Positions 26,284-33,655 of a stretch of 64,000 bases of DNA are shown here, in pieces (the stretch's first letter is position 1; each line of letters begins with the position of its first letter). The position numbers and the translations under genes were made by a program. The notes under the pieces were generated by a model. The model worked only from the letters and a program-made list of their open reading frames with translations. It was not told where the DNA came from and did not search any database. The DNA is from Micrococcales bacterium (lineage in GTDB: Bacteria > Actinomycetota > Actinomycetes > Actinomycetales > Cellulomonadaceae), in assembly GCA_009785115.1 (NCBI GenBank), contig WQWY01000009.1, forward strand, positions 26,122 to 90,121, in the 5' to 3' direction.

Positions 26284-26514
26284 GAGTGCCTCCCGGGTCG
26301 GCGTGGTCAGGCCGAACGATAGCGGAACGAGAGGTCCGAGATGTCCGCTTCGACCAGGGCATGTCTCATGACCCCGCGCGCGCTGCGGCACGCCCAGCAC
26401 GCACGTCTGCGCCGCGGGGTCCCGGTGCACCCGGTCGCCGGGCGCTCTGACCCGGTGCCGTGGGACGATGACGCTCGTGGATGCTTCTAGGGCGCACCTC
26501 CCGGGGCCACGCTG

Positions 26515-27648
26515 ATGGCGGCGCCGGCATCGATCGCCTTCGCTCGCTCTGACCGTTCGACGGTCGGGCTGGAGTGGGAGCTCGCCCTGGTCGACACCGA
26601 CTCTGGGGACCTGCGCCAGGCCGCCGACACGGTGCTCGCCGCCGTGGCGGACGAGACGAGGGTCAAGCAAGAGCTGTTGGCCAACACCGTCGAGGTGGCG
26701 TCCGGGGTGTGCCGCACGGTCGGTGAGGCGACCGCCGACCTGGCCGCCACGCTGGAGCGGGTGCGCGAGGCCGCCGCTCCCCTGCGCATCGACCTCATGG
26801 GATCGGGCACCCACCCGTTCGCCCACTGGGCGCACCAGAAGATCAGCGACAAGGCCCGGTACGCCAGGCTCATCGAGCGCACCCGGTGGTGGGGGCGGCA
26901 GATGCTCATCTTCGGCGTGCACGTGCACGTCGGCATCGAGGACCGCACGAAGGTGCTGCCGATCTCGCGGGCGATGATGACGATGTCCCCGCACCTGCAG
27001 TCGCTGTCGGCGTCGTCGCCCTTCTGGGCGGGGGAAGAGACCGGCTACGCCTCGAACAGGGCGCTGCTGTTCCAGCAGCTGCCCACGGCGGGCCTGCCGC
27101 CGGAGCTCGACCGCTGGGAGCAGCTGGAGCAGTATGTCGGGGACATGCTGCACGTCGGCGTCATCGACGAGTTCTCCGAGCTGCGCTGGGACGTCCGCCC
27201 CTCCCCACGGTTCGGGACCCTGGAGGTGCGGGTCGCCGACGGCGCGGCCAACCTGCTGGAGGTCGGCGCGATCTCAGCGCTGACGCACTGCCTGGTCGAG
27301 CACTTCTCGACGATGCTCGACCACGGTCAGGCGCTGCCCACGATGCCCTCGTGGTACCTGCACGAGAACAAGTGGCGCTCGGCCCGGTACGGCATGGACG
27401 CGATCGTCATCACCGACGCCGAGGGCAACGAGGCCCTGGTCACCGACTCCGTCACCCAGTGGTTGACCACGCTGGAACCCGTGGCCGAGCGCCTGGGCTG
27501 CGTCCCCGAGCTCGACGCGATCAGCACCATCCTTCGCAAGGGCGCCTCCTACCAGCGCCAGCGCGCGGTGGCGCGCCGCCACGACGGCGACCTGACCGCC
27601 GTCGTGCGCTCCCTGGTCGACGAGATGCGCGCCGGCCACCCTCTGTAG
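26515..27648 (+). CDS. Carboxylate-amine ligase, YbdK/GCS2 family
   Basis: 377 residues of the glutamate-cysteine ligase type 2 fold: VGLEWELALVD (18-28) with the catalytic Glu residues, MGSGTHPFAHW, MLIFGVHVHVGIED and RYGMDA with conserved His and Arg for nucleotide and metal binding. E. coli YbdK has weak glutamate-cysteine ligase activity; actinobacteria use mycothiol, so glutathione synthesis is not implied. The true substrate is unknown. The ATG at 26515 is preceded by no strong ribosome-binding site. It diverges from the lipoprotein-kinase operon. Confidence 0.88.
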   Translation: MAAPASIAFARSDRSTVGLEWELALVDTDSGDLRQAADTVLAAVADETRVKQELLANTVEVASGVCRTVGEATADLAATLERVREAAAPLRIDLMGSGTHPFAHWAHQKISDKARYARLIERTRWWGRQMLIFGVHVHVGIEDRTKVLPISRAMMTMSPHLQSLSASSPFWAGEETGYASNRALLFQQLPTAGLPPELDRWEQLEQYVGDMLHVGVIDEFSELRWDVRPSPRFGTLEVRVADGAANLLEVGAISALTHCLVEHFSTMLDHGQALPTMPSWYLHENKWRSARYGMDAIVITDAEGNEALVTDSVTQWLTTLEPVAERLGCVPELDAISTILRKGASYQRQRAVARRHDGDLTAVVRSLVDEMRAGHPL

Positions 27649-27715
27649 CCGCCTCTGGGACGACCCCGGCCAGCGCCCGCGGGCTCGTCGTGCTCCCGAC
27701 GATGCGGGCAGAGTC

Positions 27716-28753
27716 TCAGGCGAGCACCTGGGTGAGCGGCATGGTCGAGTCGACGCCGAAGTCTGGGGGGCTGGGAGGCAGGTCGCGGGCGACGACGGCC
27801 GCACCCAGGGCGGCGATCATGGCGCCGTTGTCGGTGCAGTAGCGGATCGGGGGCACGCGCAGGTCGATGCCGACGTCCGCGCACCGCGCCGCAGCCATGT
27901 CGCGCAGCTGGGAGTTGGCCGAGAAGCCCCCGCCGACCACCAGGGTGCCCACCCCGTGCGCCTGGCAGGCGGCGATCGTCTTGGCGGTCAGCACGTCCGC
28001 CACGGCGGCGGAGAACGACGCGGCCACGTCGGCCAGCGGGATCGGCTCGCCGGCGTCCTGGCGGGCCTCGACCCAGCGGGCCACCGCGGTCTTCAGGCCG
28101 GAGAACGAGAAATCAGCGGCGTGCGCGGCCTGGTCCTTCGCGGCGGTCAGCCCCCGGGGGAAGCGGACCGCCTCGGGGTCGCCCTCACGGGCCAGCCGGT
28201 CGATGTGCGGGCCGCCCGGGTAGGGCAGGCCCAGCAGCCGGCCGATCTTGTCGAACGTCTCCCCCGCCGCGTCGTCCAACGTCGAGCCGAGCTCGGTGAC
28301 GTCCACCGTGTCGTCGATCAGCAGCAGCGAGGAGTGCCCCCCGGAGACCACCAGGGCCATGACCCTCTCCGGGAACGGACCGTGCACCAAGGTGTCCACC
28401 ACGGCGTGACCGATGATGTGGTTGACCCCGTACAGCGGCCGGTCGAGCGCGAGAGCGAGCGCCTTGGCCGCCGCGACGCCCACGGTCAGCGGGCCGACCA
28501 GCCCCGGGCCGGCGGTGACGGCGACCGCGTCCACGTCCGCCAGGCGGACCCCGGCCTCGCTCAGGGCCCGGTCCAGCGTCGGGACCATCGCCTCCAGATG
28601 AGCCCGAGAGGCGATCTCGGGGATGATCCCCCCGAAGCGCGCGTGCTCGTCGACCGACGACGCGACCGCGTCGAACAGCAGCTCTTCGCCACGGACCAGC
28701 CCGATGCCGGTCTCGTCGCACGACGTCTCCAGACCCAAGACCAGCGGTGCCAC
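27716..28753 (-). CDS. tsaD: tRNA t6A37 threonylcarbamoyltransferase TsaD
   Basis: 345 residues of ASKHA fold. It transfers threonylcarbamoyl to A37 of ANN-decoding tRNAs, with TsaB and Tsa[16 protein letters not shown] (6-20), the metal ligands H112 and H116 in [16 protein letters not shown] and [13 protein letters not shown] are family landmarks. The GTG at 28753 is chosen because it precedes the canonical [13 protein letters not shown] start directly. It follows rimI and tsaB on the same strand, in the usual actinobacterial order. Confidence 0.97.
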   Translation of the reverse strand: MAPLVLGLETSCDETGIGLVRGEELLFDAVASSVDEHARFGGIIPEIASRAHLEAMVPTLDRALSEAGVRLADVDAVAVTAGPGLVGPLTVGVAAAKALALALDRPLYGVNHIIGHAVVDTLVHGPFPERVMALVVSGGHSSLLLIDDTVDVTELGSTLDDAAGETFDKIGRLLGLPYPGGPHIDRLAREGDPEAVRFPRGLTAAKDQAAHAADFSFSGLKTAVARWVEARQDAGEPIPLADVAASFSAAVADVLTAKTIAACQAHGVGTLVVGGGFSANSQLRDMAAARCADVGIDLRVPPIRYCTDNGAMIAALGAAVVARDLPPSPPDFGVDSTMPLTQVLA

Positions 28754-28800
28754 CCGCCCAGCATAAGAGGTCGCGGGGATGCCCTCGCCTGAGAGGCCCT

Positions 28801-28833
28801 CCACATCGTCGGGACGTGCGCCACATCGTCGGG
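28801..28833. repeat. Direct repeat between rimI and tsaD
   Basis: CCACATCGTCGGG is present at 28801-28813 and again at 28821-28833, a 20-bp period in the 137-bp gap. No role is evident. Confidence 0.45.
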
Positions 28834-28890
28834 TGTCCGCACCGAGGTCGCGGGTGCCCGACGAGCCGGTGGCGCTGGTCGCCGGGCGGC

Positions 28891-29355
28891 TCAGGGGTCG
28901 GACGTGGCTCGAGCGCGCAGGTCCAGGCGCATGGTCCAGGCGTCGATGCCCTGGTAGTAGCCGCGACGGCGCCCCATGTGCTCGAAACCCTCAGACTCGT
29001 ACAGGTGGACGGCAGGGCCGTTGTCCACCCGGACCTCGAGGAACACCTGTCTGGCACCGACCTCGCGTGCCCGGTCCAGCAGCGCCCGCACCAGGGTGCG
29101 CCCGACCCCACGGCCTTGGAGCGCGGTCCGGGTGCCGACGGTCATCACGTCGGCGTCGTGACCGTCGGACCGCAGCCCGGCGTAACCGACCAGCTCCCCG
29201 TCCACCTCGGCCGCCAGGTAGGTACGCCCGGGTGCGCCCAGCTCTTCGACGAGGGTGGCCCGTGACCAGGCCTCCGGCCCGAACAGCTCTTTCTCCAGGT
29301 GCTCGACCACGTCGAGGTCCGCGACCACCAGCGGTCGCACGACAGCAGGGCTCAC
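28891..29355 (-). CDS. rimI: Ribosomal protein S18-alanine N-acetyltransferase RimI
   Basis: 154 residues of GNAT fold with the acetyl-CoA loop around [17 protein letters not shown] and the C-terminal strands [34 protein letters not shown]. RimI acetylates the N-terminus of S18; actinobacterial members can have wider specificity. The GTG overlaps the tsaB stop (GTGA), and tsaD follows 137 nt later, the standard t6A cluster order. Confidence 0.93.
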   Translation of the reverse strand: MSPAVVRPLVVADLDVVEHLEKELFGPEAWSRATLVEELGAPGRTYLAAEVDGELVGYAGLRSDGHDADVMTVGTRTALQGRGVGRTLVRALLDRAREVGARQVFLEVRVDNGPAVHLYESEGFEHMGRRRGYYQGIDAWTMRLDLRARATSDP

Positions 29356-30038
29356 GCCAGCACCCGCTTGGTTCCCGTCGACGGCACCGCGTCGGGGCGA
29401 CGCAGGTAGAGCGGCTCGGTAGGCGTGGGCTCGCCGTGGGAGCGCAGGGCCAGCGCGACGGCCACGAGCGCGACCGGGTCGGGGTCGAGGTTCGCCAGCT
29501 CGGAGGCCACCTCGGGGTCGAGCGGGTCGCCGGCCACGAGGTGCGCGGCACGCCCTGCGAGCGTGGCGCCCGTCGTCGGCACCTCGCCCGGGGCGCAGAC
29601 GCCCGGCCCGTCCACCGCCCGCACCCCGAGGTCGGCGTCGCGGGCGTAGCGCGCCCAGTACACCTCGCGTCGACGGGCGTCGGTGACCACCACCACGTGC
29701 TGAGCGTCGTCGCTGCCTACCAGGTCGAGGGCTCGCGTCGCGACCGCGGCGAGGCTCGGCACGCCCAGCACCGGGATGTCCAGCGCGTACCCCAGCGTCC
29801 GCGCGGTGACCAGGCCAGCGCGCAGCCCGGTGAACGGCGCGGGGCCGGTACCGACGACGATGCCGGTGAGATCTCGAGCGGTCAGCCCGGCGTCAGCGAG
29901 CACCCCGGCGACGTGAGGCGTGAGCTGTTCGGCATGACGGCGCGGTTCGGGGTCGCCGGAACGGGCCAGCGCGGCCCCGTCGTCGCCGACGATCGCGACC
30001 GCGAGCCCGGCGGAGGTGTCCAGAGCGAGATACGGCAC
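29352..30038 (-). CDS. tsaB: t6A biosynthesis protein TsaB
   Basis: 228 residues; a TsaD paralogue that dimerises with it in the threonylcarbamoyl transferase complex. The N-terminus YLALDTSAGLAVAIVG, the GTGPAPFTGLRAGLVTARTLGYALDIPVLGVPSL block and DARRREVYWARY are diagnostic. It usually directly follows tsaE; here about 3.1 kb of accessory DNA lies between them, so it must have its own promoter. Confidence 0.95.
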   Translation of the reverse strand: MPYLALDTSAGLAVAIVGDDGAALARSGDPEPRRHAEQLTPHVAGVLADAGLTARDLTGIVVGTGPAPFTGLRAGLVTARTLGYALDIPVLGVPSLAAVATRALDLVGSDDAQHVVVVTDARRREVYWARYARDADLGVRAVDGPGVCAPGEVPTTGATLAGRAAHLVAGDPLDPEVASELANLDPDPVALVAVALALRSHGEPTPTEPLYLRRPDAVPSTGTKRVLA

Positions 30039-30232
30039 CCCACCAGCCTGCCATCTCGCGCCGCGTGCCGGAACCTCCCGGCCGGGTGCGGCGCGGACAA
30101 CCCGTCGAAGGCGGCGCCTGTCGGCTATCTCCCGAATGATGCCGGTTGTTGTAGCGCGTGGTGCCTGCCGTCAGTCATGGAGGTGAGGCTTGTGAAGCTC
30201 GTGGCGAGGACCGACGCCCTGCCCGTGCCGGG

Positions 30233-30319
30233 TCATAGGAACGCGGCGCGCAGCGGGTCGCGCTGCAGCGCCGCGTCCTGCCCGGCGGTGCTCACCCTGG
30301 TGTACCCCAAGAGCCTCAC
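30233..30319 (-). pseudogene. Serine resolvase N-terminal remnant
   Basis: A GTG at 30319 opens 28 codons reading VRLLGYTRVSTAGQDAAL, the start of a serine recombinase catalytic domain with the nucleophile Ser in RVST, and then stops. Intact resolvases have 180 or more residues, so this is a truncated relic of a transposon or integrative element. It marks the tsaB-proximal end of the accessory segment. Confidence 0.75.
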
Positions 30320-30407
30320 CCGCCCACCATGCCTCACAAACCCCCGCGACACAACGTTCTGAGGCAGATCACGTCGAGACGAGTTCTCAAGACACGCTCT
30401 ACCTGGT

Positions 30408-30466
30408 GAGACACCCCTGGCGGGACGGACGAGGCGGTGTCTCGTAAAACAAATGCTTGACGAGAC
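30408..30466. repeat. GAGAC dyads next to the resolvase remnant
   Basis: GAGACACC (30408-30415) is the exact inverse of GGTGTCTC (30436-30443); GTCTCGT (30439-30445) is the inverse of ACGAGAC (30460-30466); another GAGAC lies at 30376. Together they form a chain of dyads upstream of the resolvase fragment, the place where a res site or transposon end would be. The assignment is inference. Confidence 0.45.
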
Positions 30467-30576
30467 GTCGACGTCACCCCGGCCCACGGCCCCCGCCGCG
30501 CGGTCGAGCGCGCCAGGGCCGTCGGTGTCGCCGCGTAGGCTTCTCGACGACGGCACCGACCAGGAAGGCTCTGCCC

Positions 30577-31302
30577 GTGGACCGCACCCCGCCTGACCAC
30601 GTCGGCCAGCTCAGCCGCATGATCTACATCGACGACTCCGGGTCGGAGCGCTCTGGCCTGGTCGTCTACGGCTGGGTAGAGGTCCAACCAGCCTTCTGGG
30701 CACGCGCCCTGCGCCACTGGCTAGAGCACCGCAAGGCGCTCTACCGCGACTTCGGCGTCCTGATCACCAAGGAGCTGCACGCCACCAAGTTCATCAACGG
30801 TCGTGAGCAGATCTCGGGCGACCCTCCCGACCGGTACACCGACGGCGACGTCGTGCGCTGGAAAGACCTCGGCCGGGACGTCGCCCTGCGGTCCCTGGAG
30901 GCGTTGCGCGACTGCCCGCACATCCACGTCGGTGCCGTCTACACCCGTGAACCGGCGGGCGGAAAGGTCTACGCGCAGGCCAAGCACCAGGCGTACACCG
31001 ACCTCGTCGCGAGGATCGACACCGAGCTGTGCGAGGCGGACACCTACGGTTTCATCACCATGGACGGTGACGACCCCCACTACCGTGCGGCCCACCGTAC
31101 CTTGAAGCTCGACACTCGCCACCTGATCGAAGACCCCGCAGCGCACGACAGCCGCACCTCACAGTGGACCCAGATCGCCGACCTGGTCGCCTACACCGCC
31201 CACATGCACCTGAACCGCCACCACGGCAACCAGTTCGGGTGGGACTGGTACACCGACCACCTCGGGCCGCGAGACCCCGCCGACGGACCCGTCGCCCTGT
31301 AG
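30577..31302 (+). CDS. DUF3800 domain protein
   Basis: 241 residues. MIYIDDSGS near the N-terminus (about 14-22), HATKF, an acidic FITMDGDD and SQWTQIADLVAYTAHMH near the C-terminus are the landmarks of DUF3800, a family with an RNase H-like fold often found on mobile elements and near defence genes. The enzymatic role is unproven. The GTG at 30577 has GGAAGG upstream; the frame before it is low-complexity Arg-rich and not used. A hairpin at 31312 closes it as a single gene. Confidence 0.85.
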   Translation: MDRTPPDHVGQLSRMIYIDDSGSERSGLVVYGWVEVQPAFWARALRHWLEHRKALYRDFGVLITKELHATKFINGREQISGDPPDRYTDGDVVRWKDLGRDVALRSLEALRDCPHIHVGAVYTREPAGGKVYAQAKHQAYTDLVARIDTELCEADTYGFITMDGDDPHYRAAHRTLKLDTRHLIEDPAAHDSRTSQWTQIADLVAYTAHMHLNRHHGNQFGWDWYTDHLGPRDPADGPVAL

Positions 31303-31311
31303 ACACAGCAA

Positions 31312-31343
31312 GACCCGCCTGGTCCACGAGAGTGGGGCGGGTC
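31312..31343 (+). terminator. Terminator after the DUF3800 gene
   Basis: GACCCGCC (31312-31319) pairs with GGCGGGTC (31336-31343), 9 nt after the stop codon. Confidence 0.65.
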
Positions 31344-31597
31344 CGCACGTCGATACTACCACACCGTCGTCTTGCTCCCCCCGTTGGGCGCGAGCAAAAC
31401 GAACGCCTCATGAGCGACGAGGCCCACCGGCGACCGCCGACGGGTCGGCCAGCACGGCCTGCGAGGACGGTCAACTGGGTGCTGATCGCCTGCTGGTCAG
31501 TCTCGCCTGACGCCATACAGCGCCGCAGATCTACCGCCACACAGCGCGAACACTCACAGATCCTGGGTATGGGCAGCCCTATCCCGAGCACGGTTCC
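31344..31597 (+). other. Region upstream of the TNT ORF, possible truncated coding sequence
   Basis: The frame of the TNT protein is open upstream to 31511, without a good start codon. The part from about 31556 (TDPGYGQPYPEHGS) reads like the Pro/Tyr/Gly-rich linker of a larger polymorphic toxin. Further left nothing is recognised. This suggests the toxin's N-terminal delivery region was lost. Confidence 0.45.
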
Positions 31598-32557
31598 TTG
31601 TACAGCGACCCTCCCGTGTCGGGGAGCGCGCACCCCGACACGGACCGCCTCGTCTCAGACCGTCGCGCACCCTACGGTTCAGACGCGGACGGTAGCCCGC
31701 TGACCAGAGAGCAGTACGAGCAGCGTTACGTCCGTCCCGACGGATGGCCGCGCTACCCGTCTAATGACGGTGCGACACCAGGCACCATCGTCGCCTACCA
31801 CGACGTTGAGGCGCTCGTCCGCGACTACGGTTCCCATCTGGACCGCATCGGTCGTCCGACCGGTGAGTATCTCGGGCTGCGACCAGACGGTGTCCCGGCG
31901 ACTTTCGAGCAGAGGTCCCTGCCTGTCACCTCTCTCGACCAGGCTTACCATCAGTACCAGCTCACCGGGCACTTGCCAGACGGCTGGCGCATCGAGGTCA
32001 GCGAGATCGCCCCGGGCTTCGGGCGGCCAGGCGGGGGGATCCAACTACAGGTGCTTGACGAAACCACGAAACCCGTCGCTGTGAGGCACAGCATTGCTGA
32101 GCGGAGTTCTGAGATGAATCAACCCCCATACACCCCTGAACTCGTTGAGTATGCAGAAAGGGCAGGCTACGATCTGCTCAAGATAGATGATGCGTGGATT
32201 CTTGCTAACTCTGGCGGCGAGACTCGCCTCTATCTTCGCCAAGACTCTGGGGCGTTCGTCCTGACTCGGGCCGATCGTGCTGAACCAGAAGGGTTCATCA
32301 TGTCGGCTCTAGAAGTCGTCGACCTTGAACGATACCTGACGGCCTATATGGGCTCTACCATCCGTAGTGGAGAATACCTGAGTTTTATCTTCACGCCGTG
32401 GAAGGTGAGTGACTTGGCATCGGGATGGGTAGTTGTCGTTGGGTCAGACGACCGTTGGTACTTGTCCGACCCCGATGGACGTCTCCGCGCTGTCTTCTCT
32501 GGTGACGATGCGGTTGAGTTCTCATGGATCGGCGATGCACCCCTCGAAGGCATATGA
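31598..32557 (+). CDS. TNT-domain toxin fused in frame to an immunity-like domain
   Basis: 319 codons from a TTG; the true start is uncertain and no convincing ribosome-binding site precedes it. Residues about 45-155 match the TNT (tuberculosis necrotizing toxin, NAD+ glycohydrolase) domain: YVRPDGWPRYP, PGT, LDRIG (R83), GEYL, QRSLP (R106), YHQY and APGFGRPGGGIQ with Q149. TNT toxins deplete NAD+. No secretion or WXG100-type part is present. After a short linker the frame continues, without a stop, into a sequence like the partner immunity protein (from residue 173). Toxin and immunity genes are normally separate. Given the missing delivery region, this may be an orphan toxin-immunity cassette or a decaying remnant. 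Confidence 0.75.
   Translation: MYSDPPVSGSAHPDTDRLVSDRRAPYGSDADGSPLTREQYEQRYVRPDGWPRYPSNDGATPGTIVAYHDVEALVRDYGSHLDRIGRPTGEYLGLRPDGVPATFEQRSLPVTSLDQAYHQYQLTGHLPDGWRIEVSEIAPGFGRPGGGIQLQVLDETTKPVAVRHSIAERSSEMNQPPYTPELVEYAERAGYDLLKIDDAWILANSGGETRLYLRQDSGAFVLTRADRAEPEGFIMSALEVVDLERYLTAYMGSTIRSGEYLSFIFTPWKVSDLASGWVVVVGSDDRWYLSDPDGRLRAVFSGDDAVEFSWIGDAPLEGI
32114..32557 (+). CDS. Immunity-like protein for the TNT toxin (internal start)
   Basis: The ATG at 32114 has GGAG 7 nt upstream (32103-32106), so 147 residues can be made separately from the fused frame. The sequence (PELVEYAERAGYDLLKIDDAWILAN...GGETRLYLRQDSGAFVLTRADRAEPEGF...DLERYLTAYMG) resembles immunity proteins of the Imm61 type encoded next to TNT toxins, which would bind and block the NAD+ glycohydrolase. 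The base composition is notably lower in GC than the toxin half and the neighbours, which suggests a separate origin. The exact Imm family is from memory and needs a profile search. Confidence 0.6.
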   Translation: MNQPPYTPELVEYAERAGYDLLKIDDAWILANSGGETRLYLRQDSGAFVLTRADRAEPEGFIMSALEVVDLERYLTAYMGSTIRSGEYLSFIFTPWKVSDLASGWVVVVGSDDRWYLSDPDGRLRAVFSGDDAVEFSWIGDAPLEGI

Positions 32558-32626
32558 AACTCCTACCTCGACCCGGACGGCGCTCCCCTGTTCGTTGACG
32601 AGCGTTGGCACTCGGTCTGGAAGTGA
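32558..32626 (+). pseudogene. In-frame continuation after the immunity stop codon
   Basis: Directly after the TGA at 32555 the same frame runs on for 22 codons (NSYLDPDGAPLFVDERWHSV, then WK) to a second TGA. The SYLDPDGAPLF stretch looks like a natural C-terminus of such immunity proteins, so the first TGA may be a nonsense mutation. Alternatively it is the tail of a second, lost immunity gene. Confidence 0.4.
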
Positions 32627-32736
32627 TCTCGTTTGTCGACGATGTTCTGGGTGCTGCCGGCTCATGGGGTTCAGAACACACCCAGGGCCAGGTAGGCGCC
32701 GAAGGTTGACGAGCGGGCATGAACGGGGCCCGGCAG

Positions 32737-33054
32737 TCACCCCTCCGGGGCGGTCGGGAAGGGGTCGGACGACGAGTCGTCGGCCTCGGGGAGGTCGACG
32801 GCCGGCATCCCTCGTGAGGGCCGGGTGCCCTTCAAGGTCTGGATGACCACGGCGGCGCCGATCAGTGCGGCACCGGTGGGGACGAGGGCGAGCTGGAGGA
32901 AGCCGACGAGGACGTCGAACGCCCCGGTGACCCAGCCGTTGACGGTCCAGCCGTCAGCCAGCCTGTACAGGGTCGGGGCGGTGCCGGTCAGCGCCGCACC
33001 GGCCACCCAGAGGAGGACGGCCGCCCAGACGCATCGGCGAGCGGTCGGGTACAT
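32737..33054 (-). CDS. Small membrane protein
   Basis: 105 residues with two predicted membrane segments (about 8-28 and 47-71) joined by a short loop, and an acidic Ser/Asp-rich tail. Not recognised as a named family. It lies 94 nt after tsaE on the same strand, at the tsaE-proximal edge of the accessory segment, and may belong either to the tsaE-side operon or to the insertion. Confidence 0.55.
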   Translation of the reverse strand: MYPTARRCVWAAVLLWVAGAALTGTAPTLYRLADGWTVNGWVTGAFDVLVGFLQLALVPTGAALIGAAVVIQTLKGTRPSRGMPAVDLPEADDSSSDPFPTAPEG

Positions 33055-33148
33055 GCCACCTCCAGGTCTTGCCCTCTCGGGGCGAGACTAGCCTCCCGGC
33101 GGGCGGCGACGGAAGCACACGGGCCGGCCCCACCCGGACGCGCGGGCG

Positions 33149-33655
33149 TCACGCCGCGGGTTCGCCCGGCAGAGGTACCCCCGCCCACCGCTCACCGACG
33201 GCGCGCACCGTGATCTGGCGGCGAGCGGAGACCTCGTCGCTGGCGTCGGTGTCGGCATGGTCGCCCCGGGGCCGGTCGATCTGGACCTCCAGCCGGTCGG
33301 CGGTCAGGGACTCGACCCAGCCGGCACCCCACTCGACCACGGTGACCGACTCGTCCAGCGAGGCGTCCAGGTCCAGCGCCTCGACCTCGTCGAACGAGCC
33401 GAGCCGGTAGGCGTCGACGTGCACCAGGGCGGGGCCGTCGACGGTGGACGGCTGCACCCGGGCGATGGTGAACGTCGGGGAGACGACCTGGCCGCGCACC
33501 CGCAGGCCCGCCCCGATCCCCTGGGTCAGGGTCGTCTTGCCGGCGCCGAGCCCGCCGGTGAGCACCACCAGGTCCCCCGCGCGCAGCACGGCGGACAGCG
33601 CGGTGCCGAAGGCCCTGGTGGCGTCGGCGTCGTCGGCGACGATCTGCGTGCTCAC
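33149..33655 (-). CDS. tsaE: t6A biosynthesis ATPase TsaE
   Basis: 168 residues; P-loop ATPase of the t6A complex. The Walker A GGLGAGKTTLTQGI (34-47), SPTFTIARVQP, the HVDAYRLGSFDEVEALDLD block and VVEWGAGW are diagnostic. The C-terminal 35 residues are an acidic/polar extension. The GTG overlaps the alr stop (GTGA). Its normal downstream partner tsaB is 3.1 kb away. Confidence 0.95.
   Translation of the reverse strand: MSTQIVADDADATRAFGTALSAVLRAGDLVVLTGGLGAGKTTLTQGIGAGLRVRGQVVSPTFTIARVQPSTVDGPALVHVDAYRLGSFDEVEALDLDASLDESVTVVEWGAGWVESLTADRLEVQIDRPRGDHADTDASDEVSARRQITVRAVGERWAGVPLPGEPAA

Noticed and set aside
31164..31703. Plus-strand frame overlapping the DUF3800 end and the TNT start
   Set aside because: Arg/Pro/Thr-rich out-of-frame translation of the two real genes.
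30074..33100. CCTCCCGGC at 30074-30082 and 33092-33100 as flanking direct repeats of the insertion
   Set aside because: Only 9 bp of pure G/C sequence, expected by chance in this genome; no matching extended site.
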